Of a stretch of 64,000 nucleotides of DNA, positions 12,278 through 23,186 are shown in pieces (position 1 is the first letter of the stretch; every line of letters begins with the position of its first letter). The DNA comes from Selaginella moellendorffii (taxonomy: Eukaryota > Streptophyta > Lycopodiopsida > Selaginellales > Selaginellaceae). The stretch lies in NCBI RefSeq assembly GCF_000143415.4, contig NW_003314264.1:3584229-3648228 (forward strand), read 5' to 3'. The position numbers were made by a program, and so were the translations under genes. The notes below the pieces were generated by a model that ran no database searches, had not been told where the DNA came from, and saw only the letters and a program-made list of their open reading frames with translations.

Positions 12278-13586
12278 ATGGCGCTCTGGAGAATAGGGTT
12301 TTTGTGCTTGGCCTGGTGCGCGGCAGCGGCGGCTGGGGCGGAGCCGCAGTTGGGGTCCACTCGAGTCGTCTTCCAGGTAATGTGTAGATCTTCTTCTCAT
12401 CCCTCAGATCTCAAGGCCTTTTTTCTCTCGGATTTGGCAGACAAAGTATGGCGACATTGAATTTGGATTCTATCCCGATGTTGCTCCCATCACCGTGGAG
12501 CACATTTTCAAGCTTGTCAGGCTCGGAGCGTACAACACGAACCATTTCTTCAGGGTATATAGATTTTCGAGAATATGGATTTTGGAGAATGTCACCGATT
12601 TCTTCGCTTTTTTCTTTCTTTTTTCTTTGGCGAGAAGGTCGACAAAGGATTTGTTGCACAAGTCGCTGATGTTGTTGGAGGAAGAAAGGCTCCTCTAAAT
12701 GAAGCTCAGATGGAGGAGGGGAAGAAAACGATCAAGGGGGAGTTTTCGGACGTGAAACATGTTCGTGGGATTTTATCCATGGGCAGGTGAGGTGAGCTCT
12801 CTCTGTGTTTATGGTCTTTTCGTTTTATGGAGAATTTCAAGTGATTTGTGGCTTTTCTTTTCAGGTATAGTGATCCAAACAGCGCTCAATCGTCGTTTTC
12901 AATCTTACTTGGTTCTGCACCACACCTTGATCGGGAGGTAAGTCTCATTCTTTTTTCTTTTTATGCAGTTTTCCCGTTGCATTCTTCTGTAACACAAAGC
13001 AGCTGCTACTGTTGTACGCATGTAAACAGCTGCGCTAGAAAAGAAGAATGCTAGAGTAAACTTGCAGAGAATTTGTTCGCATCAGAATAATGGTGCTGAC
13101 TTCAGACACTGCAAAACAAGTTTCATCTTACTCGCTTGTACAAGGTTGACCTTTCCTTGTTTTCCTGTTTTGTTTTCCAGTACGCTGTGTTTGGGAAGGT
13201 GACCAAAGGATTTGAAACATTAGAACTCCTCCAAGAGCTGCCTACAAAGCGCGAAGGGATTTTTGTGATGGTACGAGGCTGTTTTTTTTTTTTTTTTCTT
13301 GTTTATATCTCTGTTTTAAATTTCAGCCCCAGGAACGAGTAACCATTCTTTCGACGTACTACTATGGTAATTCCTTCGCTGTATGTAGTCCTTTACTCAC
13401 CTAAAGTAATTGTAATTTCAGATGTAGATCCTGTTCCTTTAAAGTGCGAGGACGAAGTGTCCATTTTGAGGAGAAGATTGATTCAAGCATCAAATGAGCT
13501 GGAGGAACAGGTTTGGTCTTCTTCAACACAACAATGTCTTACTCATGGATTTTGTGCTTCTGCAGAGAATGAGATGTCTTCCTTGA
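12278..13586 (+). CDS. CYP23: CYP23-type cyclophilin, secretory-pathway peptidyl-prolyl isomerase
   Basis: Eight exons keep frame throughout: 12278-12376, 12441-12554, 12638-12786, 12865-12937, 13181-13270, 13327-13366, 13422-13510 and 13566-13586. They give 224 residues. A cleavable signal peptide (MALWRIGFLCLAWCAAAAAG) is followed by a cyclophilin fold: TKYGDIEFGFYPDVAP, then YSDPNSAQSSFSILLG, then YAVFGKVTKGFETLELL. The C-terminal tail is charged and helical and ends RMRCLP in a tiny 21-nt last exon. The canonical RTxxxNGSQF catalytic block is poorly conserved, as in CYP23 relatives, so isomerase activity is uncertain. Its stop lies only 38 bp from the stop of the convergent PPR gene, so transcripts of the two probably overlap. 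Confidence 0.9.
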
Positions 13587-13624
13587 GCCGGATTGGATTT
13601 TGTTTCAAGAGTGGTATTTGATTT

Positions 13625-15937
13625 TTACAGACTGCTTGCTGCTAACTTGGTAATGTTAGAGAGCAGCACATAAGGAACAGTAAAAGTGGAATCAACCTTA
13701 CAGATTATATGCTTCGCAGTAGCCGTAGCGCGTCGAACATCATTGTGGATCTTACACCCACTGAGTAAGGCTCCCCATGCAGAAAAGCTAGGCAGGTATG
13801 GCATTGCATTCATAAGTTCTTCTGCCTTTTGGAGCTCTCCAGCCCGCCCGAGAACATCGATCAACGAACAGTAGTGCTCCGACGAAGGAGCAATGCCGAA
13901 GTCGTCCCTCATCCTGAGAAAGTGGGAGCTGCCAGCGTGGAGCAGGCCTTTGTGGCTGCAAGCGTTGAGCAGCAGCACCAAGGAGACCGAGTTTGGCTCG
14001 AGGCCTTGGAGGGTCATCTCTCGAAAGAGCTCTACAGTGACTCCGCCATACCCAGCTCGAGCTTGTGCCGCCATCAGTGTGTTCCACGAAGCTACGTCTT
14101 GCTCTGGCATCGCTCTGAAAACAGCCGCCACTCTCCTCACTGCTGGAACGGTCTGTGCGTAAATCTCCAGCATCGAGTTCCAGGTGATGAGGTTTCGATC
14201 GAGCATTGTGACAAAGATGGCGAGTGACTCGCTAAGCAGGGCTGGATATGCAGAGATCATTGCATTGCAAGTGACAACGCTCCACACAGGCATCCTCTCG
14301 AACAGCACTCTAGCTTCCTCAATGTACCCTCTTTGGGCGTATGCTGCAACCATGGCTGTCCACGAAACCACGTCCTTTACAGGCAGGGCATCAAGCAATT
14401 GTCTTCCACTCTCCAGGTCTCCCTCTTGAATGTAACCTTGTATTACCGTGTTCCAAGTCACCACACTCCACTCTGGCATTGTCTTAAACAATGCTAATGC
14501 TTCACACAGATGCCCAAGCTGGGTATACGCTTGGAGAAGTACGTTAAATGAAACGACGTTGTGACTCTCCATTTGATCAAAGGCTAGTTTGGCATCGTCA
14601 AGGTTCTCGGCTTGAGCAAATGCTTGGATCATGCCCGTACAAGCAACTACGTCCCGGAAGGGCATAGAGCTAAACAAGTTGGCAGCTAGATCGATATGCC
14701 CGTTTAAGGCATAAGCTTGGAGCATTGTGTTCCAAGAAACCATGTTGTGCTCCGGCATTGCATCAAAAGAGTTCTTCGCGTCATCCACCTGAGAAGCTTG
14801 CGCAAAGGCTGATAGAAGTGTGGTCCAAGTGACAATGTCCCTCTTGGGCATTGTTTGGAAGATCTTGCTGGCTTGATTGTGATGACCATCCTCCGCGTAT
14901 CCTGCGATCAGTGCGTTCCAAGTCACAATGTTGTGTACTGGCATGGAATCAAACATCTTCTTCGCATCCTCTAAACGATCGTTTTGAGCGTAGCCCTGGA
15001 TCATTGCGTTCCAAGACACGATGTTTCTCAGCGGCATCTGGTCAAGTATTTGCTTTGCTATGCCAGGATGGCCGCTCTGTGCATATGCCGCCAAAAGCGC
15101 AGTCCACGAAACCACGGTTGGATTCGGCATTCTATCAAAGAACTCCCTGGCGAGATCCAGTTCCCCGTTCTGCGCAAAACCTGTGATCATCGTGTTCCAT
15201 GAGATTTCGTCTGGAAGAGGCATGGTTTGGAAAATCCTGGCCGCATTGTTGAGGTTTCCTTCATGCGCGTAGCCTTGGATCATTAGATTATAAGAGACCG
15301 TGTCCTTGATAGGCATGGAGTAGAAAGTCCTTTCCGCTTTGAACATATGCCCATGTTGGGCATACGCATTAATCATAGCGTTCCAAGTTACTAGGTTCTT
15401 TTCTGGCATGCAATTAAACAGACGCTCTGCATATGCAAGGCTCCCAAATTGTGACAACGCACAGATCATTGTCGTCCAGGCAACGACGTTGCGATCTGGC
15501 ATTCGATCAAACATGGCTTGGGCCTCTTGCAGATGCCCGTTTTGGGCATATGCTGTAAAGATGATGTTCCACGAGAAAAGGTTGGGCCGGGGAATCGAAT
15601 CAAACACCGCCCGTGCCTCGACCAGGCTCCCGCATCTTCCATACATCTGTATAAGCAAATTAGAGAGGAACTTGTTGCTGCTTGTGCTGCTGATCAGGGC
15701 GTGGATCTGTCTCCCTTTCTTCAAGTCCCCAGAATTCCCACACTCCCTCAAAAGTAGCGCAAGCTTCTCAATCCTCTCCTCTTCCCCGTGGAGCATGGCT
15801 TTGGGCTGGGCCACCAAGGTGAGGCAAGGCAAAATGCCCATCCTTCCATTTGTGTTAAGAAAATAGTTATTGCCGTATAAACTATAAAGTGCTCCTACTT
15901 TTGCATTACATAAACCATACTTAACATGAGCCAGCAT
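13625..15937 (-). CDS. Pentatricopeptide repeat protein with long S-type repeat array
   Basis: Intronless gene of 770 residues. After a divergent N-terminus (about residues 1-90) it carries some 18-19 PPR motifs. Most repeat every 31 residues with the S-type pattern 'VVSWNAMIQGYAQNxxLxDAKKMFDSMP'. The C-terminal part (GLEPNSVSLVLLLNACSHKG, then YCSLIDVLGRAGELQKAEEL) matches the last P/L/S block plus an E-like segment, but there is no DYW deaminase domain. PPR proteins bind organellar RNA one base per repeat. Those ending in an E-type region usually act in RNA editing with a partner deaminase. Organelle targeting is likely, but the N-terminus is not diagnostic. Confidence 0.93.
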   Translation of the reverse strand: MLAHVKYGLCNAKVGALYSLYGNNYFLNTNGRMGILPCLTLVAQPKAMLHGEEERIEKLALLLRECGNSGDLKKGRQIHALISSTSSNKFLSNLLIQMYGRCGSLVEARAVFDSIPRPNLFSWNIIFTAYAQNGHLQEAQAMFDRMPDRNVVAWTTMICALSQFGSLAYAERLFNCMPEKNLVTWNAMINAYAQHGHMFKAERTFYSMPIKDTVSYNLMIQGYAHEGNLNNAARIFQTMPLPDEISWNTMITGFAQNGELDLAREFFDRMPNPTVVSWTALLAAYAQSGHPGIAKQILDQMPLRNIVSWNAMIQGYAQNDRLEDAKKMFDSMPVHNIVTWNALIAGYAEDGHHNQASKIFQTMPKRDIVTWTTLLSAFAQASQVDDAKNSFDAMPEHNMVSWNTMLQAYALNGHIDLAANLFSSMPFRDVVACTGMIQAFAQAENLDDAKLAFDQMESHNVVSFNVLLQAYTQLGHLCEALALFKTMPEWSVVTWNTVIQGYIQEGDLESGRQLLDALPVKDVVSWTAMVAAYAQRGYIEEARVLFERMPVWSVVTCNAMISAYPALLSESLAIFVTMLDRNLITWNSMLEIYAQTVPAVRRVAAVFRAMPEQDVASWNTLMAAQARAGYGGVTVELFREMTLQGLEPNSVSLVLLLNACSHKGLLHAGSSHFLRMRDDFGIAPSSEHYCSLIDVLGRAGELQKAEELMNAMPYLPSFSAWGALLSGCKIHNDVRRATATAKHIICKVDSTFTVPYVLLSNITKLAASSL

Positions 15938-17630
15938 GCATCCTCGGAGAAGGCTGGGAGATGGCTCCTCGTCATCTTCGTGTTACAGTGATATGTAAGA
16001 TTGCTATTGTCTTGGTTTCCCTCACTTGGTTTTGTAGCTCTCTCATGTATAGAGAAACAATATATAAGTACAGACGTACATATATGAGTCCATTTTTCAC
16101 GCCTGACTTACGTGGTGAAGTTATGAGGAATGCTTAGAGTTACACTGCACCTCACGCCTCACTCTCTCTAAGTATCTATGCAAGTTTAATCTAAACTACT
16201 CTTGCATAATTGATTCACTGGTATCACTGGAAATGGAAATAGGATATCTTCCCTAAGAACTCGGGCAACATCCTCTTGTGTGTATAATGCTGCTGGGCAC
16301 TTGCCTCAGCTTCTTCAAAGGCTAGGAACACAATGGACTTGGAGAAGATAGAGCCATGGTCCCATTACGATCCATTGGCTGCCCATGTTGCAAAGAACTA
16401 AGATAAGGTGCTAAGCATCCAATAAATAAGAAATTGAAGAAAGAACTTGGAAAAAGCTGATCATGGTGAAGAGTAGTGAATTCATGATCACCACTTGTGA
16501 TCATGGAGGAGATTTATGTTGAGCTCGAAATAGCCTACAGCCTAAATCTCTAGAGGATGATAATGTGGGCAAAAGGGATGGCATTTTAGGTGTTGATATA
16601 TTTATGTTACTATATAAGCTAATTTAAGATATGTAGAATTCACTTATTTAACTTCCCTAAATCTAATTTTCGTTTATTGTGTGCGCAAAGTCGCAAACAT
16701 ATTAATATAGGGCAAAACACAGATTATATATTTTTAAAAAGAAGATTTAGGTGTTATATAGCAATATAGTTTGAAAGATATAAAAATTCTCCTAAATTAT
16801 GAAAACATAATCTCTAAAATTAATATTATTATTTTTCCAATTAACTAAAACCTTTACTCGGTTTTCTGCCATAAAAGAAAATTAAAAATAAAAATCAATC
16901 CTCGAAAATTCAAGAACTCCCTTTCTTCCCTTTCAATTGATCTTTTTATGGATTAATGTGTGATAATGATCATTCTAAGACACCTTACCTTCTTTGGAAG
17001 AAAAAAAAAGAAATGAAAGCTCTCTTCTCTAGAAACAAAGAAAATAACATTTCTCATCTTCTTTATTTAAGATTCACCCAAGTGAAACCCAAGCATACAG
17101 GAAAGCATTAACAACAATTATGAAAGTAAATGGGGCCATCTATATTGCCAAAAAAAAATTCTAACAATAATCATAAATAGCTCACTTTGCCCTGTCAAAA
17201 ACCTAATGCTAAATGCTGTGACAATGAAAAGTAGATAACTCAGTGTATACATTGGAATAAAATGGATTCTAAAATTGCAAAAAACCCTAAATTCATTATC
17301 CCATTCGGAAGACATTTTTACCTTTGAGAGATTTTCTTATGGGGAAAATTTGTCTGCCTAATTCATCTCTATTGGGAAGTTTATCCATTAGGGTATTTAC
17401 ATGATCCCCAATATATACTAAAATCATCAAAAGTAATCAATCCATATCAAGACTTCAAATTTTACTATAAATGGTGTCCCAAAACGAATAGTAGAACTTA
17501 ACATGAAATTTTTCCCAAACCACTGGTTCGAGCTATTTTGACCGTTAATTGACTAGAAGATACTCTTCACAAGTCCAAAAGAAAGAACAAAAGAAACTTA
17601 AATTAATAAAGGTAGGTAGATGGGCGAGCT
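15938..17630. other. AT-rich intergenic region
   Basis: About 1.7 kb of AT-rich sequence with no supported gene. Only short unrelated open frames are present. No transposon termini, tRNA or other RNA structure was recognised by eye. Confidence 0.6.
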
Positions 17631-18975
17631 ATGGAAGCCATGGTGATCAGGAAATTGGTAATAGCTCTTGTGATGGCGGTGTATAGGATTCTTGCGGTTC
17701 GATCGGGCCAGTCCAGCAGCGGCAGCATTGTCAGCCCCGATTCCATGTTTGCATTTGGGGATTCTTTGAGCGACACCGGAAACGATGCCTCGGCGTTCCC
17801 TGGATCAAAGCCCTCGCTCCATTACGGCCAGACTTTCTTCCGCAAGTTTGCTGGCCGGGCCTCGGATGGGAGGCTTCTCATTGATTTCTTGGGTCAGTTC
17901 TTTCGATCTTCCTTTCCGAGTGAATTTCTTTTCAAGTTCTTGTTCTTTCTCCGAAACTTTTAGCGCAAGCATTTGGTCTTCCATTCCTTAGCCCCTACTT
18001 GCAAGGTTTCAATGCGGACTATCGGCATGGAGTCAACTTCGCGGCTAGAGGAGCCACTGCTCGCAGCACCTCGATCGTGACACCGTTTTTTCTTAGTGTT
18101 CAAGTCAGCCAGATGATCCACTTTCGCGAAGCTGTTCTTGCTGCTCCACAAGGTTCCAGTGGTAAGCTTTTGTTTGGCTCTTGCTAAGCTTTTGCTCGCA
18201 GCCACTCCACTCCTCCCAAACTCGACTGTGTTCTCCACGGCGCTCTACGTGATCTACATTGGGATCAACGATTTCTGGCAAAATCTAAACAACAATCGCA
18301 TGACCATCCAGCAGATAAACTCGACCGTGGTTCCTCAGTTGATACAAACAGTACCCAAAGCTTTGGAGGTAGCAATTCTTCTTCTTCTTCTTCTTCTTCT
18401 TTACATGTAACAATGAGATGATCTTTCTCACGTCTTTCTCTTAAGGCACAAGCAGAGGCTCTACCACGACGTTGGCGCGAGAAAGTTTCTTATTGTCACT
18501 GTTCCTGCCGTGGGATGCCTTCCAGTCGTCTTGAGTGAGTTTGGATCCTCCAGTTCGGAAGATTACGATGCCAGTGGCTGCTTGCGAGCTTTCGACGATG
18601 TCGTGGGGTCGTACAACGCACGGCTGCGCGCTCTGGCTCTCGGTTTCGCGGGGAAGTTTGCTCAAGCTCGAGTCTTCTTTGGAGATATCTTCGCGGTTCA
18701 CAAGGATGTGATTGCCAATCCCGAGCTTCACGGTACGTTGTGCTGATCGAGCTTTGTTGATCTTTCTCGCGGCAGGATTTGCGCCAAGCTCGAAGTTGAG
18801 TGCTTGCTGCGGTGGCGGCGGCAAACTCCATGAAGCCGTGAAGCAGTGCGGGGTGATTGCCACGCCGGTTTGCGAGTCCCCGTCCTCCTACATCAGCTGG
18901 GACGGGATCCATTTCACTGACGCGTTCAATCGCGTTGCCGCTGCCAGTATCCTTGGATCGATTCCATCAATTTAG
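17631..18975 (+). CDS. GDSL-type esterase/lipase
   Basis: Five exons, 17631-17892, 17964-18161, 18202-18368, 18456-18732 and 18776-18975, give 367 residues, the usual size for plant GDSL lipases. A hydrophobic N-terminus (about residues 6-23) can act as a signal peptide. Block I is FAFGDSLSDTGN with the nucleophilic serine at residue 45. Block III supplies the asparagine in IGINDFW. Block V is SWDGIHFTD with aspartate 344 and histidine 347 completing the triad. All catalytic residues are present. Extracellular or vacuolar ester hydrolysis (lipid, cutin or acyl-glycoside substrates) is expected from the family; the substrate cannot be read from sequence. Two introns are very short (about 40-70 bp). 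Confidence 0.93.
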
Positions 18976-19063
18976 ATAGAGCATTCTTGTTGGAAGAACA
19001 TGAGCGTTTGCGTAAAGCTGTTTGTATCAGTTGTCTGGCGACAGAAACACGCATGGATCAGAG

Positions 19064-22000
19064 CTAGGTTGAAAGGAAAGAAAGAACTTTGCAAGAGTAA
19101 GTACCAAGAATGCCACACTGCGAAATGACAATCTTTGCATATGGTCGATTGAATCCCCTCTCAGCGACCACTGCTCGGGTATCGCCTATAAGCTTGGCAG
19201 TACTGTGGGGATCCGCGATGAGATTTTTCCCAAGGAACGAAGAGAAGAAAATACGTACCGGAAGTAAAGATTGCTCGTGTTATCTTTGACCACCCTGGTA
19301 CTCGCGATCTTCCGGACAACGTCCAGGCCTTCTACCACCCGGCCTACCACCGAATTCGTTGGATCAAGCTCCGGAGCATCCTCAAAGGCAATGCAAAACT
19401 CAGTCCCGTTTGGATCCGGCCGTGACTCTTCGTATACGACTTCAAACTTCCCGTCGCGAGCTATAAGTTTCGGCTTTGCTGGAGGCTTTGTGGCATCTAT
19501 GGCCATGATCGAAACCGCACCTTTCACGTTCTTCGGCCGTTTCCCCGTCTCGTCTAGCGTTTTCATCTCGCTGGCTAGAGCTTTAGCGTCTAGACCACCT
19601 GCGAATTGAGCTGTATCCTTGGCTCTACCGCTCAGGCTGAAGGTCCTGAGGCCTCCATTCTGTATGTAGTTCCCTGTTATCTTGTAAAAATCTCGCTTCC
19701 TATAACTCACTCCCTTCTGACCAGCCGCAATCTCTCCAAAGCGTCTGGCGCCCACTGGTACGTCGTCTTCGTAGAGTCCAACGACGACGCGGCCTGCCGG
19801 TTCTCCATCGATGCTGATGTCCAGAAAAACTTTGCGTGTCACAGTTGGACACGGCTCTTCGTCAGCGAAAGCAAAATTGTCATAAGTACCGTGCAATGCC
19901 CCTAGTGTATACACTGCTTGAGCAACAAAGCTGCGTTTTCCAGTTGAGAAACTTAAGAAAGGGTTTTCATTCTCTTTTGCTCCAGCGGATTTCCTATATA
20001 CAATGTCAGTATTATATATATCAAGAAACTACACACCCGCGTTCTTTCGTTTTTCTCTAGCATGCAATGTAAATAGCATACCTTCTGCGACACTAATAAC
20101 CCTTTCTAATGTGTTTATACCGACCACATAACTATGAACGGGTTGCTGAATCATGCTCTATCGAAAGCAGAATTCATCTGCCAAAACCGAAAAGGTACTT
20201 AGTACCTGTTGAAATGTATGCATATGCATGGTAACTTCAGCACCTAGAGATGGAATAATTCTTACCCTCGAGAAAATGGAAGCGAGAGAATCGCTAGAAC
20301 AACCTTGATAACCTTTTCAGGAATTCCACTGAAATTAAACATGTCAATAAGGGAAGCAACAAGCAATTTAGCTCAATACCTTTTTTTCTCATCTAGCGCT
20401 TTCACTTCGGATTTCTTCGTGGCGTCCGATTCAACCCTGAGGAAGAGGCTATTTAGTAGCTGTTGAAATATGCGTTTACATTTTGACCACTGCCCATACG
20501 CGCAAAACAAACTTACCGGACTTTGCTTTTGCTACAAATATACGAACAAGCAACCACAACATGGAGTTTAAGTTTCGCGCATTACTTCTCGTCAAAATCA
20601 TAAATGCAAGATCCATTGTCACTCCTTGCGGTTGGGTCATAGTTCGCTGCATTGGGGTCTGCGCACCCTTCAGGCACTGGAATGTTAACCTGTTGTGCGG
20701 CCTTTCCTGAATCAATAATATACAGAGGTCCAGCAGAGGATAAGAAAAAACAAGTAGTTACCGTAAATGTTGGATTTATCGGCGACGGAAATTTTGGGTT
20801 TAGAAGCTTCAGCAGAAAAGTCATATTCGCAAGTTCCATCATCGCTTCTTGCAGTCGGATCGAAATTAGCAGCATTGGGATCGGTACAACCCTCAGGAAC
20901 TGGAAGATTGATTTGCTGTGCAGCTTTTCCTGAAAAAACAATGGTTAACAATCTCTCAGGTGTTTTAGAGAACGTACCATATAAATTATTTTTTTCAGCT
21001 TTTTGACCTTTGGAAAAATCATAAACACAAGTTCCATCATCGCTTCTTGCCGTTGGATCGAAGTTTATAGCATTGGAATCGGTACATCCCTCCGGCACTG
21101 GAAGATTAATCTGTTGTGCAGCCTTGCCTGGTAGAAATGTTCAAGCAAGCAAATAAAAGAAAAACGCACGAGCTTAAATGCTTACCATACAAATTGTCTT
21201 GTTTCAAAGAACTCGTTGCGGGAGTTTTCTCAGCAAAATCATATTCACAAGTTCCGTCATCACTTCTGGCCGTAGGATCGAAGTTTCTTGCGAAGGGATC
21301 AGCGCAGCCTTCTGGAACTGGAAGCTTGACCGCTTGGGCAGCTTTGCCTGCAGTTAAAATGTTCCTCTAAGAAAAGAGAAAGAACGGCGAGTTTTTCTTT
21401 TTTACCGTAGAAGGTATCCTTCTCCCTTTCATCCTCATTTGCATCACCCAAGGAACTCCCCTTCATATACTTATCAGCCAGATGATATCGCTTCACATTC
21501 TCCTGCTCTTTAACAAGCATATTTCCATATTCGAGTAGCTTGTCAATCGTCATGGGAGGCTTTGGAAAAGTCGGGGGACCATCCTTAGAGTTGACCAGCT
21601 TCGGGCCTATATTTTCCACCCCAACCTGGGTAATCCACTTTCTAACCTCGTCATCGTAGACTCGGGCCCTCAGAGCACCAAAGAAGTCTGTTTCACTTCA
21701 CGTTAGTCACAAAAGAATGCCTATAACAATACTCTTCTTACCTATAGATTGTCCTGGAAAGGTGTCCACAAGTTTAACGATGTCCTCATCAGGTACCTCG
21801 TCACTTCTGAAAATGCCTTTACAAACGCCAATCCTGTCCTCCCTTGTAGGCGCCCAGTAGAACTTCTCCATGCGACCGTCACGGATCAAAGGTGCATACA
21901 AAGTCGAGAAATCGTTTCCAGTCACAATGATCGGAACTCGGGGTAACTCCTCCTTGGTGTAAATTCCAGGCAGTTGGACGTTGGTTGGATTGTCCGCGAT

Positions 22001-22995
22001 GTTCATCAGTGTTGCATTTACCATCTGGTTGTTGACGGTGTACTGCGTAGTCCCTCCCATTCTTCCAGCACCGGCATCCAGGTCGTTGATAAACAAGACG
22101 CACATTTGGCCTTTCTTCTTGATAATATCAGCTGCTTCCCGATATCTCTGTCGGATTAGCTTTGCAGGTTCTCCAGCATTGCCGCTCTCGAGCTCTCCAG
22201 CGCTCATTGCAATGGGACTGGGGTATAGTCACAGAAAACCCAATCAGTTACAGAGTCATCTCGCTTTTACCACCTTACTTGATTCCTAGTTTGGAAAACA
22301 CCAATTCGCACTGAAATGATTTTCCTTGTCCTTTGCCTCCCCAAACACCGAGAATAAGAGGAACCTGGAAATGGTTTTCCAATTAGCAAGCAAGCCAGCA
22401 GACCATTGGAAGCCACTCCCACCTTAATATTCGGAAGAGCCATGAAATTCTTGGAAATGTGAATGACGAGCTTGTCCATGAACGCTGGAGCGATGTATAA
22501 CCCATCGATGGTGTTATCCATAGAGTAGCTGAAAATTCCAGTCTAAGATGGAAAAATCCGAGCGAAAGAGAAGAACAAAGAAAGAAACTTACACGCGCTG
22601 AGCGGTGTTGAGGTACTCGAGACTCGACATAACGGCAGTCTGCGTTCCTCCTCCTTGAGGGCCTTGATACAGCGAATCCACCATCCCCTTTCCTCTCGTA
22701 ATATCCTGCTGATCATCCGACGTATCGGTCCCCAGGCCTTGCCATCGATCGGTTTTGCTCTGGGAGGATTCATCCACTTGGCAGACTACACGACCTTTGG
22801 CCCGGAAATTCCCCGCGCGAGCACTGAAATCATGCTGATGCACGACGCTGCCGTGAAATGCCGATGAGAGTGGCGATCTTGCGCCAATTGGATGCGCGGA
22901 TGCCTGAATTCCATGGAAATTTCATCAGTGCGTAGATATCTCTAGAGAATGATAGCGCGAGTTACCTGCACTAGGAGCTGCATTGACGCTGCCAT
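19064..22995 (-). CDS. RCA: Rubisco activase with four tandem redox C-terminal extensions, predicted to splice into a cyclophilin domain
   Basis: Exons 1-10: 22966-22995, 22593-22903, 22423-22528, 22279-22364, 21742-22217, 21406-21687, 21186-21347, 20978-21127, 20762-20929, 20586-20706. Exons 11-14: 20380-20436, 20266-20328, 19259-19993, 19064-19202. Every junction keeps frame and gives 961 residues. A transit-type N-terminus precedes the AAA+ core that removes inhibitory sugar phosphates from Rubisco; Walker A (GGKGQGKS) is near residue 158 and Walker B ([10 protein letters not shown]) near 218. Exons 7-10 each encode one copy of the redox extension ([19 protein letters not shown]) with two cysteines. 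Exons 11-14 encode a lysine-rich linker, a hydrophobic stretch and a cyclophilin most like thylakoid CYP26-2. If intron 10 is retained, an immediate TAA at 20582-20584 gives activase alone. The activase part is certain; a separate downstream cyclophilin gene is the alternative, but no in-frame ATG was found for it. Confidence 0.8.
20586..21347 (-). repeat. Four tandem exons encoding the activase redox extension
   Basis: The exons at 21186-21347 (54 codons), 20978-21127 (50), 20762-20929 (56) and 20586-20706 (about 40) each begin with the codon-split glycine of GKAAQ. Each carries P(V)PEGC followed 17 residues later by a second cysteine in DDGTC or DNGSC. The first three exons are flanked on both sides by phase-1 introns, so duplication by unequal crossing-over leaves the frame intact. 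The linkers after each YDF differ in sequence and length, so the copies are not recent. Confidence 0.92.
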
Positions 22996-23186
22996 TGCTT
23001 GATCGAGGAGCCCAGCTCGGCTTACAAACAGAGTGTTGCCCTAGGGATTATTCGTTCTCAACGGCTACAGTCGTGCCACGTTTGAGGGGCTTATCCCAAG
23101 GGAAAGCACTAGAATGCGCCACGTGGACGGATTTTTATCCCATATTTTCCCTCCAAAATTTCAAGGCTTAGGGTTCTAATGTTTTA
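22996..23186. promoter_or_regulatory. Bidirectional, probably light-responsive promoter
   Basis: Only 191 bp separate the divergent start codons of the activase gene (22995, minus) and the DUF1995 gene (23187, plus). The interval holds a perfect G-box CACGTG at 23120-23125. Two I-box/GATA-type cores lie nearby: CTTATC at 23090-23095 and TTATCC at 23135-23140. A TTAGGGTT telo-box sits at 23168-23175. The G-box plus I-box pairing is classic for light-regulated photosynthetic genes. Shared control of both genes is inferred from the spacing. Confidence 0.65.

Noticed and set aside
19064..20436. Cyclophilin as a fully independent gene
   Set aside because: No in-frame ATG was found upstream of its first exons, and the phases fit a splice from the activase exon. 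It is kept only as the alternative model.
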